Shown: positions 1-11,581 of the stretch, piece by piece
How the letters are laid out: each line of letters starts with the position of its first letter
Numbering within the stretch: the stretch's first letter is position 1
From: Papiliotrema nemorosa
Taxonomy: Eukaryota; Basidiomycota; Tremellomycetes; Tremellales; Rhynchogastremaceae
NCBI GenBank assembly: GCA_032158125.1
Contig: JASKOT010000008.1
Coordinates: 372,001 to 436,000 of the forward strand
DNA length: 64,000 nucleotides
Reading direction: 5' to 3'
The notes under the pieces: generated by a model
What the model saw: the letters and a program-made list of their open reading frames with translations, nothing else
What the model was told of the DNA's origin: nothing
Databases searched by the model: none
Translations under genes and position numbers: made by a program

Positions 1-1
1 T

Positions 2-1385
2 CGTATAGTTAAACGAACGCCAGGTGTCACATACTTTATTCCTCACAATCGTGCTTTCGGCTCTCTGGGACTGAGCATGAACTATCTGCTCCTTCCAGAG
101 GGCAAGGACGAGCTGCGAAAGGTCATCAGATACCACGCGGTCGACGGGATCATATACTCGTCCGATGTCGAATCTGGCCGGACAAAGTATAAGACACTCT
201 CAGGTGGAGAAGTCATTCTGACCCAGACGAATGGAAGCCTCGCCTTGTCTTCCCCTACAAAGTGGGAAGGGCATGATTCAGGCGAGGATCTACCTGCAAA
301 TGGAGAGCTCCGACCGGCTCATGTCGCTCTCACCGATGCGCTCACGTCGACCGGTGTCATACACACCATCGATAGCGTCATGATCCCTGCCGATGTTTCC
401 ATCACAATTTCCAAGTTGATTCGAGGTTCGAAGTACACCACCATGGGCGAATTGATGATCCGAGCTGGACTAGGTTGGATCTTGGAAGGGCGCGAACCGA
501 CTTCGGACGAAGTGTCTAATGCCATTCTCCAAGGTATCGTCCGTTCACAAGGGACTGATGACGATACGTCCGAGACTCCCGACGTCGAGTCGCTTGCTAT
601 GCCAAGCTATACGGTTCTAGTCCCCACAGACAAGGCGTTTTCCCAGGTCAATTTGACCAAATATACTGAGTCGCGTGAAGCACTACTCGATCTGCTCAAA
701 CTCCATATTATCCCCACTCAACCTACCACCCCTAGATTCGATCAATCCAAACAACCAGCCTCACCACCTAAAGACGGTCAGCCGTTATCGATAGGGGATG
801 ATTTGGTCTATTCGACGTTACTTTCATCCACGTCGAAATATGGTGATGTGGCTTTCCGAGCTACTGGCGACAATTCCTTCATCGTCGGCATAAAAGGCGC
901 CGCAAGGTCTGGTAAAGCTTCAATGGGTGATTCAGCCAGGGTCGGAGAATACGGACGGGCCAGTGTAAGGTGGAGAAAGAGCGTAGATAGGCCTACTGGT
1001 TTGCATGGGAAGAAGGGCAAAGGGCGCAAGGGGGTGGAGACACCAGGAGAGGGTTCTGATGTACCGGATGATGCGAATCTGGAGTTGTGGAGAGGAGGAT
1101 TGACCTTGGGTGGAGGGGTTTTGGTCATTGATTCGGTACTTATTCCCTACGAACCGAGCTGGTTCAATCGGTAAGTCTCTTTGGAAGCTTCCACCCAGCA
1201 CGTGGACTGTCGACAATGAGACCAGGACAGGGCTGATGAATAGCTGGGGATGGTTGGTCATCATGTTGGTGGGCGTTGGAGCGGTGTTGCTCATCGCTGG
1301 AGGAATTGTGGGTTGGTGGTGGATCACCAAGAGGAAGCGGGAGGAGATGGAGTATGAGCCATTAGAAGGGGAAGAAGAGGAATGA
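2..1385 (+). CDS. Fasciclin (FAS1) domain membrane protein, 5' partial
   Basis: Likely a secreted or cell-surface adhesion-type protein anchored by a C-terminal membrane helix. The reading frame is open back to base 2, and the codons before the first ATG (77) continue a FAS1 motif (TPGVTYFIPHNRAF), so the gene starts outside the window. A first FAS1 domain ends near IDSVMIPADV; a second runs from SKLIRGSKYTTMGELM through YTVLVPTDKAF and LHIIP to VLVIDSVLIPYE. One intron begins at 1171 (gtaagt); both 1225 and 1243 give an in-frame acceptor. The last exon holds one hydrophobic helix (LVIMLVGVGAVLLIAGGIVG) and a short acidic cytosolic tail ending EEEE. Family known; exact role not. Confidence 0.8.
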
Positions 1386-1770
1386 GTGGAAGGGCTCAGG
1401 TGATCTGGCAGGCGGGATTGATTGGGAAGCAAAGATGACAGCGAGCACGCTGGGTGAGTTAGGAGACATGGGCTGCGAAGGAGTCAATCACGGCGAACAG
1501 CTTGATGAAGAAGGACGAGTGAATCGCGAGGAGACCTCATGCTCCGTGCCGTCCGACATTGTTGAGAACTAGAATCATAGTGTACCATTCGTTGTGTGAA
1601 TCAGTTGTGGTAGACTAGAAACGATGTTGTAGGCATCACGACTCTATGTATGATTACTGTAGCACATGGACTGCCGCAGACTGGCACGGCGAGATCCTCC
1701 AATTGGCTGTACGTCCAGATTTTGATTTGTGGTCGGGTGTGCTCTTCTCAATGTCCGTTGCATGACTCTA
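1386..1770. other. Intergenic, convergent 3' ends
   Basis: Space between the fasciclin gene and the 3' end of ASK1. I see no gene, repeat or RNA here; probably both 3' UTRs and terminators. Confidence 0.5.
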
Positions 1771-3607
1771 TCAATCCCTCTTCCTTGGGGCCAAGCCGTG
1801 ACTGGGAGAGAAGAATTGTTCCGCCCCAGCAGCATCTTCCAATCTCCCCCCATGATAAGTCAACATTTCCTCTGGACCCATTATATTGAAACCTCCCGCT
1901 GCACCCCCCACCCCTCCTGTCCCACTTTGACCGGCATACCCTTGTCCTCCTCGACTTCCCGCAGACGGCGCCCCAAAGACCATATCGGTTCCTACACTGC
2001 TCACTGTCAAATCACCACTATCATCCTCCCCCAGATCGACCAGGTCGCCCCTCCCTTCATACTCGCCACCTGGCCGTATCGTCTGTCCAGCTTGGAAAAC
2101 CGAATCAAACGAATCTTCATCTTCGTCCTCTTCGTCATCTGACAATTCGTCCCCTGCAAAATCGCGCGAAGGATCATGATGCGAGTCGACAATATCCGAC
2201 CCATAACTCGTATTGGCCATACTTTTCCTCGATCCTATTCCTCCCAACCGTATCGTGTCTTCCGTGTGTTTATCAAACAACCTCCTCGCTGCATGATTCG
2301 TATCGTCACCCAATCCAGGCTGTTCCGTAGGCAAAATGGAGTACCGCTTGAACGCTTCAGGCGTGGGCATCCTCGGTGAGTCTTCCATGCTCTGCATTTC
2401 TTCCATCAAATCATCGAGGATCAACCTCGCCTCTCCGCTCTTCCCCCGTATCCCATCTTCTGTATACGATGGTGCGGCCGAAGGGGCCGAGGGGTCTGTA
2501 CACCTCGCTGTGGTGGTCTGGGACAGAGACGATGGTTTGCGAGGAGTATGTCTTGCTGCCTCGAGGACAGCTTTGGCACGGGGTTCCAGGTGGAAGGTCA
2601 TCGTGACGGGAGGAGACATGGTAGGTTTGATATCGAAATCGTCAGAATCGTCATCCGAATCAAGGCCTAAATCCGCAACGTTGGGTAGACCCGAAGACGA
2701 AGAGGCGTATGAAGACGTCGATGTAGGCGCTGTGTGTTGCTTCGTCGTTTGTGATGTTTTCGACTTGGGCAGCGCAAATCTGGCGTTGAGGGGGGTGTGT
2801 CGTAAATCTGTAACCTGTCCGCTTTTCCAACTCGCAACTTTTGCCTTTGCTTTAGGCGTCACATCCCCTCTGCTCCTACTCGGTCCCAAAGATGGAATAT
2901 CGACAGGTTCAACGGTGCCCGTCGAGAAGTCCGCTAATGAGGTCGTATCTCCAGGTTTCATACCCGGCAAAGAGTACCCACTGGGTAAACTCGGTGTAGG
3001 AGCTTCCCCACTCGTTTCGCTGCTTTCCCATCGAAGGTCTTCTTCCAATTTCCGATCGAGTCTATCGAACGGACTCTCGGAACCATCTTCCCAGCTCTCA
3101 TGAGTTGCCATTTGTGGACCTCTCCGACCGGGGAGAGGAGTGGAAGTGACCGGTGGTTGGAACATGAATGAGCCTTCTGTTTCGGCATAAGAATGGTCGG
3201 TCGGATGATGAGAGTGAGTCTCGGTGATGGTGTGGTCGAGGTCAGACGTTGGAGCTGTCGAGTCTCCCTCTATCGGTACTCTGACAGCAGCAGCAGTCTC
3301 AAAGAACGCTCTCCAGAACTGATACATCAATGGTCGTTTTCGATCGTATGATCGGATGCAGTTGACGACTCACCTGGGAAGTCTCCCTGATTGGTTCCGA
3401 AGCGATAGCATATCGCTTGATCTCTGGCAATATCCGGCTCGTGATGATCTGGTGGAACTTTGCAAAGTTGGCATCGATCTCACGGAGTAGGATTGTATTC
3501 AGTTGATCAATCTGTTGGACTTGAGCCGAGATGGGCGCCGAGGGGGAGATACCGGGTACGGCGAAGAATGGTGGTTGCAGGAGAGGATTGGGTGGTTGTT
3601 GAGCCAT
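1771..3607 (-). CDS. ASK1: DASH/Dam1 complex subunit Ask1
   Basis: Kinetochore protein of the DASH ring, which couples kinetochores to spindle microtubules. Exons are 3607-3374 and 3318-1771 (593 residues), split by a 55-nt gtgagt/tag-type intron. The conserved Ask1 region spans the splice: DQLNTILLREIDANFAKFHQ, then RILPEIKRYAIASEPIRE, then FWRAFFETAAAVRVP. The remaining ~480 residues are low-complexity, acidic and rich in SP/TP sites, much longer than the yeast protein (about 290), and end in a glycine-rich part (GGQGYAGQSGTGGVGGAAGG). SP/TP richness fits regulation by Cdk, as known for Ask1, but that is inference here. Start is the first ATG of the conserved frame. Divergent from UBP8 across about 450 bp. 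Confidence 0.9.
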
Positions 3608-4058
3608 TGTAGACGATCGATGAGAATGATCTAAACGCTCCCCGAGAGATGATGGCTTGATATCTCGAGGTGCCGAAGATGATGATGATGATATGAGCAG
3701 AGATGAACATCAGGCAGTCGCGTCGGGAAGCGCGTACCGAAGTGATAAACAAATAAAACGATGACGTGTCAGACAAAGAAGAAGTCTGGACTAATAAAGA
3801 TCCACGCGTTTCCCACGTGAAACCCCTTGGAGACCCCGCACTTGTCAATCGGTCCGACGCATGTTTCAGCTTTGAATGACGGATTTTCACCCTATATCTC
3901 GAGACAGACTCACCTTGACTGGCTTCAGACTCGCTGGATAGACGACTGTAACGGCCTGATACAGGCGCAAGACTTATCAGAACCCCGGTGGATCACTTGT
4001 CCCTCGACACTCCCACCGGTCGTACTCCACCCACTTCAGAGGCAAAGCGAAGTCCGTC
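3608..4058. promoter_or_regulatory. Divergent promoter region ASK1/UBP8
   Basis: Shared upstream region of two divergent genes. It has a short (GAT)n run near 3677-3692 and no other recognisable element. ORFs overlapping it on both strands have no family features and lack a plausible structure. Confidence 0.45.
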
Positions 4059-6518
4059 ATGTCGCAGGCACCCTTCACACGGCACGACCCCAACATTTGT
4101 TCTCACCTCGCTTCACTCATCTCTCTCGACCTCGACTCCGATTCACAAGACATCAAAGTCAAGGTCGAGCAAGTGGACCCTGGGGGCCCAGTATCAAACG
4201 GGGTATCGGAGGATGGGAAGCCAAAGGAAGTGGTGGACCCCGTGAGGGCTAGGGTGGAGGAGAGATACGCTTCTGTCGTACGACATGGCGCAACGAGTGA
4301 GGGGTCCAAGCGAAGAAAGGTAAGCGTCGTCGTGGCCATCATGTCGACACCGACAGAGGGGGGTCAGCGCTCATTGTCCCAGATGTGCGCTCCGGAATGT
4401 TCCGCTTGTCATTCGCCTCAAGCCAGACCTTGGGCATGTCTGACTTGTTCTTTCGTCGGGTGTTTCTCTCTGAGCGCATCATCTTCCTCGACCAAACATT
4501 GTCTGCAGGAACATATATCATCAAACTCCGAGTGCAAATTCGGTGAGTCTCTTAGAGCAGCTACAAGCAGTAACTGACCGTCAGCCATTGACAGCACTAC
4601 CGGCGGGATATACTGCTCTCAATGCGACGATGTCATCTATTCAGACATCTTTGACAAGGTGTTTAGGTCGATCAAGACTGCACAAGAGGAGAGGTCAGAC
4701 AAGAGTCGAGAGCACTCTAACATTGGTCGAGGTAGAGATCGAGGATCTTATCGACCTTGGGACCCAGCTCCATCTACCTCTCTCCTCGATGTGTCAAAGA
4801 CTTCCTGTAGAGGTGAGTGCTTCATTTAAAAGATGTGTCGAGAAGGGAGAAGCTGATGGTAGGTATCCGACCTCTGCTCAATCTTTCACAGACATGTTTC
4901 CTCTCTGCGATTCTCCAAGCGCTCATCCACAATCCACTCCTCAAAGCCTACTTCTTATCAGACAAGCATAATCGGCACGTATGTTCGAACAGCTCGAAAG
5001 GGTTAGCGGTGGGAAAACCATACATGGGTCCAGACGGGAATCCGAGTACCGAGAGAGAAAAGGGATGCATGTGTTGCGAGATGGACCGGGCTTTCGAAGA
5101 GGTCAATTGTTGCGTACATGGGGTGTAACAGCGGCTGATGTCCAGTTTCACAGTGAGGACAAAGCGCCCTTTGGACCTATCACCATGTTGTATGCCATGT
5201 GGCATGCAAGTGCAGAGTTGGAAGGGTATGGTCAACAAGGTGAGTTCCTCGACGACTCAGCTCTTTGCTTCCACAAGGTGTATCGAGCTGAGTTCAGACG
5301 CCCACTCGTTCTTCCTCGCGGCGCTGGATCAGATACATGCCCATGCCAGAGGGACACTATCAGGTTGCACCTGCATCGCCCGTATGTGCTCTTGAGGCTT
5401 CCCACTTTCTGTACGCGCAGTGCTGACTGTATCAGACCAGACCTTCGCTGGCTCACTCTTATCTTCTGTCACCTGTTCCAAATGTCAGAAAGCATCAACT
5501 ACCATCGACCCCATCTTGGATGTCCAGCTGGATTTTCCTAGCAATACTTCCGATCCTTCAGCTTTGACGTTGACAAATATGTTGAGGCGATTCTGTGCGG
5601 AAGAACAGATCGGGGATACTTCGAAAGGATACGACTGTTCATCCTGCGGCGGGGGTCCTGGAGCGGTTTGTCTGCGTCTCACACTCTCATGTAGAAGAGC
5701 TGATCTCAGATTGCATCACGAAGACTGCTCATCAAACGGCTTCCACCTGTATTATCCTTTCAGCTAAAGGTACTACTTCTACCTCAACTCGACGCTCATT
5801 GCTGATCCTCTAGCGTTTCGCACACAATGCCACTTCGACCAAGGTCGAGCTTCCCGTTCGATTCCCCTCCCATCTTGACATGAGACCGTATGTTGAGCCT
5901 CCACCTCTCAACGCTCCACCTTTACCTGATTCGCTTTACGCATACGACCTTTTCGCGGTCGTTACCCATGAGGGGAAATTGGACAATGGGCATTATTGGG
6001 CCGACGTGTTGAGCGGAAGTGAGTGGTGGCATTGTGACGACGATAAAGGTGAGTCAGCCATCTACAGCCATATGACACATTGTATCGCCTTCGCCTCGTT
6101 CGTTTGCAACGACTCTGACTGACGACAAGTCACGCCGACCACTTTAAAGAGTGTATTGAGTCAGAAAGCGTACATGCTTTTCTACGTCAAGAGATCTTTG
6201 GCGTACGCCGAACCAATGGCCAAAATGTTAGCGACCTCAAGCGCCAATTCCGTCCCTACCCTCTCGACAACTTCCGGCTCAAACATGAATGGCACCATCA
6301 AACCGGCCAATGGGACTGGTGGCGGGTCGACTGTCCCACCTCCTCTTGGGTCGCAGAATACCAATGGGTCCTCGGAGGGAGCAAAGAATGCAGCGGTCGG
6401 AGGTGCGGGGGATAGAGGGGAGAGAACCCCAAAAAAGGGTACGAAAGGGTTACCCAAGTCCCCTTGGAGTCCTTATACCGGTAGAGGTGGGCATCCTATC
6501 AATGGTATGGCTATTTGA
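4059..6518 (+). CDS. UBP8: Ubiquitin-specific protease Ubp8/USP22, SAGA DUB module
   Basis: Histone H2B deubiquitinase of the SAGA coactivator. Exons: 4059-4319, 4383-4542, 4585-4812, 4863-5101, 5146-5239, 5298-5381, 5436-5665, 5710-5769, 5814-6048, 6130-6518 (659 residues, phases all close). A ZnF-UBP finger lies in exons 2-3 (CSACHSPQARPWACLTC, then CSQCDD). The catalytic domain starts at NLSQTCFLSAILQAL (Cys nucleophile; the usual NLGNTC reads NLSQTC), continues through GQQDAHSFF, two CxxC pairs (CSKC, CSSC) and FQLKRF, and ends with the His box GKLDNGHYWADV. About 110 disordered residues follow the domain, longer than yeast Ubp8. Assignment to Ubp8 rather than another USP rests on the ZnF plus the IKRLPPVLSFQLKRF region. 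Confidence 0.92.
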
Positions 6519-7328
6519 GTAGCGACAGACTTGCAAGCGGAGAGATGACAGGTGGAAGGTGGTCTGTAGGCTTTCATGTTGTCTTTATCATGTCATTGTA
6601 GCTTAAAAAGCTCCCGCATACAAGTTACGATCTCCCTTACGCCTCGTGGGATATTGGTGAAGGAATGCATGTCATAAACCCTTCAAGAATTACAGCATCA
6701 TCGGGGAATGTAGATGTATGTATCATGTGCATAAGTCATCTAGTCTATCTAAGCTGTATGGTAGGTCGAGATCTATCGAGTGGATCAAGTATACCAAAAT
6801 CGCTCAAGGCCAAGGACGACGTGGTAGGGAGAAGCATAGGCGTAGATGATAGCGTATCGCAGTGTCCGAAGGTATAGCGTAATCGATGAATCGTTTCGCT
6901 CTTTTCGAGAATCGTGTCTTGCGTATCCTATATGGATTATAGAGATGTCTTTTCGTTTTTGATCGACTGTGAATTGAGACGATTGAGCAGCATAGATTGG
7001 GCATAGTGTGACGGCGCATAAGGCATAGATCCATCATTCTGCGTGTGGCAGAGGGGATAGTCGAATATCGGAATTCGAGTCGTATTTTCCGAGTCGTATA
7101 AACAGGTAGCCCGGCTAATGACCGAGCCTGAACAGGGTGGAAACGCATTCACAGTTGAAACGCAGTCGAAAACATGGACATTGAAGAAGTGGGAGAGGAG
7201 GGACAGGTCTTGACGTTGACATCCGTTTCCCAGAAGACATCGACATCGAAAGGAAACTCGAGAGGGGGCATCGACATCGATATCGACAAGTAGACTGAAC
7301 CTGATGAGGGAGGGAATCGTCCGACATT
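6519..7328. other. Intergenic, convergent 3' region
   Basis: An 810-bp gap between UBP8 and the CCCH gene 3' ends. It holds imperfect catcgacatcga repeats near 7225-7290. ORFs on the minus strand have no domain and skewed composition. Probably a long 3' UTR of the CCCH mRNA; no gene supported. Confidence 0.45.
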
Positions 7329-9850
7329 TCACGACAAAGTCACTGCCTTGCTACACCAGATGGATCGACCAGTGGAAAAGTCGATGGTGGTAGTCGCAGC
7401 GGTTCGAGACCAGGTGGCATCGCTTTCGATATGTTGATTTTGACCCTTGGAGCTGTCATTTCCAGCTTGAACCGAGCTTTGAGCACTAGGACTCCACTTG
7501 TCTGAGGTATATTCAGAGATAGGAGTGTACGAAGTCGATTGATTCGAAGAGGAAAGACTCGAGATGGAGTGTTGAAGATCTCGCACCTGAGGTCGCGGAG
7601 TGAGGTTGGTGATGCAATCAAACTCGATGTGTTGCCACCCTCGAGATGGGCAGAGGTCTGGCAAAGATGTTCGAGACCTTTCTCGGGGCGGACTGATCCG
7701 TTCAGATCCAATCGGAGGGATATCTTCCTGTTGCCAAAGTCCAGGTTGATCCTCGAGCTCAGTCACAACGGAGAGGTTTCGAGGCGGAGCAGAAGCTCGT
7801 CGAAAGTCGAGTCGAGGCATGAGAGGCAGCGAGGGTAGCGATGCTTTTCGGTTCGACGAAGGAAGGGGCATTGATCCCTCCGGAAGATACGTCCCGTAGT
7901 ATGGAGCATGATCCAAAGGGGGAGAAGGCAAGGGGACAATTCGAGTCGGAGTTCGAAGTTCATTGAACCCATGAGCAAACTGCTTGTCAGGTAGGCTCGA
8001 CGGCGTATCTGCAATTACTGACCTGACAAGACTTGCCGTACTTGCATATCCCGGTATCTTCCCACACGGGACAGAGCTCAGTCTTGAACTCGGACGACAA
8101 TCCCCCTCGTGGGTCTATCTCTCGGCGATCAACAGGCAATGGCGAGTAGGGACGAACTTGCGAGTCTCTTCGCCAGGCATGTTGATCTGAGAAGGATGGT
8201 CGTCGCGACGTAAAGTGCGAGACGACAAACTCGTCTTGGCTATGACCCAGAGTGGCTTGACCGTCCATATTTGATCGAGCAAGAGGCGGACTACCGGAAA
8301 GAGGCTTGATTCGAGCATAGGGGGCTGGAGTGGGAGTTCCGACCGAGATTCGAGCAGCACCAAGCGAATCAAACTGGACAAAGAGTCTTTCAGGGATACC
8401 ACACCCATCATCGCCAGCGAGAACCATGTCAAGCGCAGGAGGCCAGAGATCTTCCTTCTCGGAGGCAGAAGCGAGAATAGACCCCTTGAGCTTGGCTGGA
8501 TCGTTTTTGACCAGATCTTCAAGCAGTTCAAGGTATCCCGAAGCTGCAAGAGAGTGCACGTTGACTCCTGGAGAGGCGTATGCCGAGATGGGATGAGGAA
8601 AGGCGGCATTGTACGGCTCGGGAGGAGGATAGTCGGACTGTTGCAAGGTCTTGAGGTTGGGAATGAGTTTGTAGAGTCGGAGTCGTCTATCATCGGATGA
8701 CAGGGCTGGAATAGGTCGAGGAGCGGGTCGGAGCAGTTCCGGTGATCGAATGGGTTGTCGCTCGGCATATGCAGACACAGATCTCGTGTCTTGATGAGCG
8801 AATGGGACAATCGGATGCCCATACTCCGCCACGATCTTTCGACTATGGGTTGCATTAGCTGCATGGGAATGGCTTGCACCATGAGCTACACCATGAGCGG
8901 CACCATGAGCGGCGGTATGAGGCGCAGTATAAGCTGTGACATCAGCCAAGTTCCGATAGGTGAAATCGCTTACGTGATGCACTCGAAGCCCAACCACTGC
9001 TGACACCTCTGAATCTTGGGGGCGTTACCGGAGAACGTTGCTGTTTGCCATGAAATGCTGGCATAGTGGGCGAAGTCTTCGCCGGGGAGTGGGCAAAAAA
9101 AGAAGGGACGGAAGAAGACACCGAGGTAGGCTTCGCCGCTTTAGAGGTGGAGTTTGTAGGAGTGTCCACATCGATCTCGCCTGAAACACCTCAGCTTTGT
9201 ACTTACTTGTGATGCTAGAGCAGCAGTGGCAAGATGAACTTACCTCGTGACTCTCGATCATCAGGATTGACAATTTTGATGGGTCGCTTTCGGTTGGCAA
9301 AGACTATATGATGAGAATCCGTGCGACTGATCGGGTACGGGAGGAATAGGGCCTACCTTCATGCGGCTTCTCTGCTTCAGTGGGCGGTTGTTCAGGCGTG
9401 ATGGACGTGTTTGTGTGGGAAGGAGATACCATGTGTCCCTTTCTAGCGGAAGGTGGACCTGACGATCAGCGACGCACTCATCACGACATCACTACAGCTG
9501 ATCGTGCTGGGCACCTGGAAGGAAACCGAATGAACCGCAGCGACTTTGAGCTGGAGACACTCACGTCGTTTGTCTTGACCTTGCTTGGCCCTATTGACGA
9601 CTGTTGGTCTGGTGGAAGATCCCAAAGTGACATCAATCTCCGAAGAGGTGGGAGAGACGGTCAAAGGACCGTTCAATCTCTCCATCTGGGCTTGGATGAT
9701 TCTGGTCGACGCGGCTCTTTTAACTGGATTGGCGGTTGGTGTAGGTGTGGAAGCTATCGAAGTTGTTTTGGACTTGGGCTGTCGATTGTGAGAAGGCCTC
9801 CATCGACGATTGGGCGGGTTGTTGGAGGATGTCTGGGTGGACGGTGCCAT
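7329..9850 (-). CDS. CCCH zinc-finger protein (TIS11-like single finger)
   Basis: Probable RNA-binding protein. Exons: 9850-9565, 9458-9357, 9303-9244, 9180-8974, 8933-8023, 7979-7329 (738 residues; all phases close). One C-x8-C-x5-C-x3-H finger is split by the last intron: CPVWEDTGICKYGKSCQ joined to FAHG, preceded by EFKTEL as in TTP/TIS11 proteins. TIS11 proteins usually have two fingers; here I see only one. The N-terminal half is basic and Ser/Thr/Pro-rich, contains RKRPIKIVNPDDRE, and then an alanine-histidine-glycine repeat. Residues around LRLYKLIPNLKTLQQ form the only other ordered-looking part. Role in mRNA decay or stability is inferred from the finger only. Confidence 0.8.
8878..8925 (-). 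repeat. Four 12-bp tandem repeats coding AHG units
   Basis: Four diverged copies of a 12-bp unit (accatgagcggc consensus on the plus strand) lie inside exon 5 of the CCCH gene. On the coding strand they encode TAAHGAAHGVAHGASH, a short Ala-His-Gly repeat. Repeat number is likely variable between strains (inference). Confidence 0.8.
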
Positions 9851-11581
9851 GATGAGATTGGCGGGAGGCGAGATCGTCTGCCTCGTCAGGTCCTACCTGA
9901 AGGCAGGAAGAAATACAAGATGCTTACGAAGGGAAGGTCGGCACAGCAACGTGTTGTCGAAGGTCCGCTCAAGGTACTAGAGATGGTCAAGGGCTCGGAG
10001 ACAGCTCGATGGAAGGTGGGATGGCAGGTGAAAGATGGGGCGTCGAGGAGGGATGGCAACCCCAGATCGTTGGGTCGTTGTGAGGCAGATTAGAGTGGTA
10101 TGTCAAGAGGAGCGTTCTGATCAGCGAGGATGAGATGGGAGGAGAGGAGAGGAATAGGAAGAAGATGAGTGATGGAGATATCAGTATATATGAGAATCGT
10201 CAGTGAGGAGGAGTATCAAGGGCGTCTTGTCCTCTCGAACAATGAGACTCCCTCTTCCTCCCCCTCACTCTATCCCTCTCTTCTTGACACTGCCCCTGCT
10301 TGTCCCCGGGGGCTGACTCCATCTCGTCTCATCTCCTCGTCGTCGCATCTCGCGTCTACCCTGGGCATCATGTTTGACGTTGGGCACCAGGTCATGATGG
10401 AAGCTTTCAAGTTCGCGACATGTCCCCCTGACGCATCCCCCTCACCCTAGGCTCGTCCTGGTCGTCTCTGCGTTTCTCACGCTCTATACCCCCCCCCCCC
10501 CCCCGGGGATGTTAGTCACCAATCCGATCGTGGTGTCTTTCCTCTCGAGCTTCCGCGCATCTTGTAGAGTCAAAGGATGCCTTTCAAACGTTGTAACCCC
10601 GCTCGAGTGTTCCATTGAAAGTGATCATTCAACGTTCCTTTGGGGGTGATCTGTACCTGCTTGTATCGTCTCCAATCGTATTTAATCTATCTCAGGGTAT
10701 GGAGAGAGAGTGGGGGATCGATCTTGAGCATAACTCGGCAATCGGATGAGATGACAGGCGAGAGTGCATGGTGTTGACGATGACCATCAGTGGAGCGACC
10801 GGTCGAGATGACCTTTTTCCTTTATCTCTTCATTACAATGCCCATCAGACTTGTATTCTCAGTCGCAAAACACGTCCATGTGATCATCCGAGACTGGAAA
10901 TAGTGCTGATTATACCATGCCCACCTCGAAAGTCAGCACTCATCCAACTCGAGTCGCAAACCCAATGTATATACCGACTGATCCCCGATCCCATGACCGT
11001 GCGCCAATTCGCTTCCTTCCAAGCTGGAAGATCGGAAACATCTATGCTTTGTTCCTGCTCAGGTAGACCAGACTGTGCATGAGCTTCACGTCAGTGCTGA
11101 GCGTCGACGGGTCTGTTTTGGGTGACGAAGATTTATCATTCGCCGCCACCGAGTGCCCAAGCTTGTCAGATGTGATGGTGACCCACTGAGACCCTGACGT
11201 TTCGGAATTCAAGAGGCGTGCTAAAATCCCGTCCGGGGTGATCTTGTCATGTTCGAGCCCGATGCTTCTTGTCTGCGCGAGTACTGCCGTGCCGCTACCC
11301 GTATAGAATAGAGAGCCGTCAGAGCAGACAAGCGATCATCTGCAGTAATCCAGGTCTCCGGCATGTCATCCTAGGCGTAATACGATGGGAACGCCCCCTA
11401 CCACACATCCGATCAACGCACCGAAGCTCGAATATGATGGAGAGTTTGACGCTTATTCCGACCAGTACGCTTGCTTGTCCCGAGTCCGCTTGCACGACCA
11501 CGACGTGATGCATGAGTATGTAAGGCATGCATACCTATCACGCAGCGAATCCTCCGTTTCCACTACCAAAACTCTCTTTGC
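9851..11581. other. 1.7-kb gene-free upstream region of CCCH gene
   Basis: The largest gap in the window, between the CCCH start codon and the NOT3 3' end. It holds a CT-rich tract (about 10240-10330) and a 16-C homopolymer at 10489-10504 followed by GGGG. I find no coding frame with family features, tRNA or 5S rRNA on either strand. Likely a long promoter and leader for the CCCH gene. Confidence 0.5.
10489..10504 (+). repeat. Homopolymer run of 16 C
   Basis: Sixteen consecutive C, directly followed by four G, in the upstream region of the CCCH gene. The only long mononucleotide C/G run in the window; length may be an assembly uncertainty. Confidence 0.9.

Noticed and set aside
2336..3103. 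255-codon plus-strand ORF
   Set aside because: Antisense to the large ASK1 exon; composition mirrors that gene's disordered region.
9380..10093. 237-codon plus-strand ORF
   Set aside because: Antisense to the first exons and leader of the CCCH gene, which have consistent splice sites and phases.
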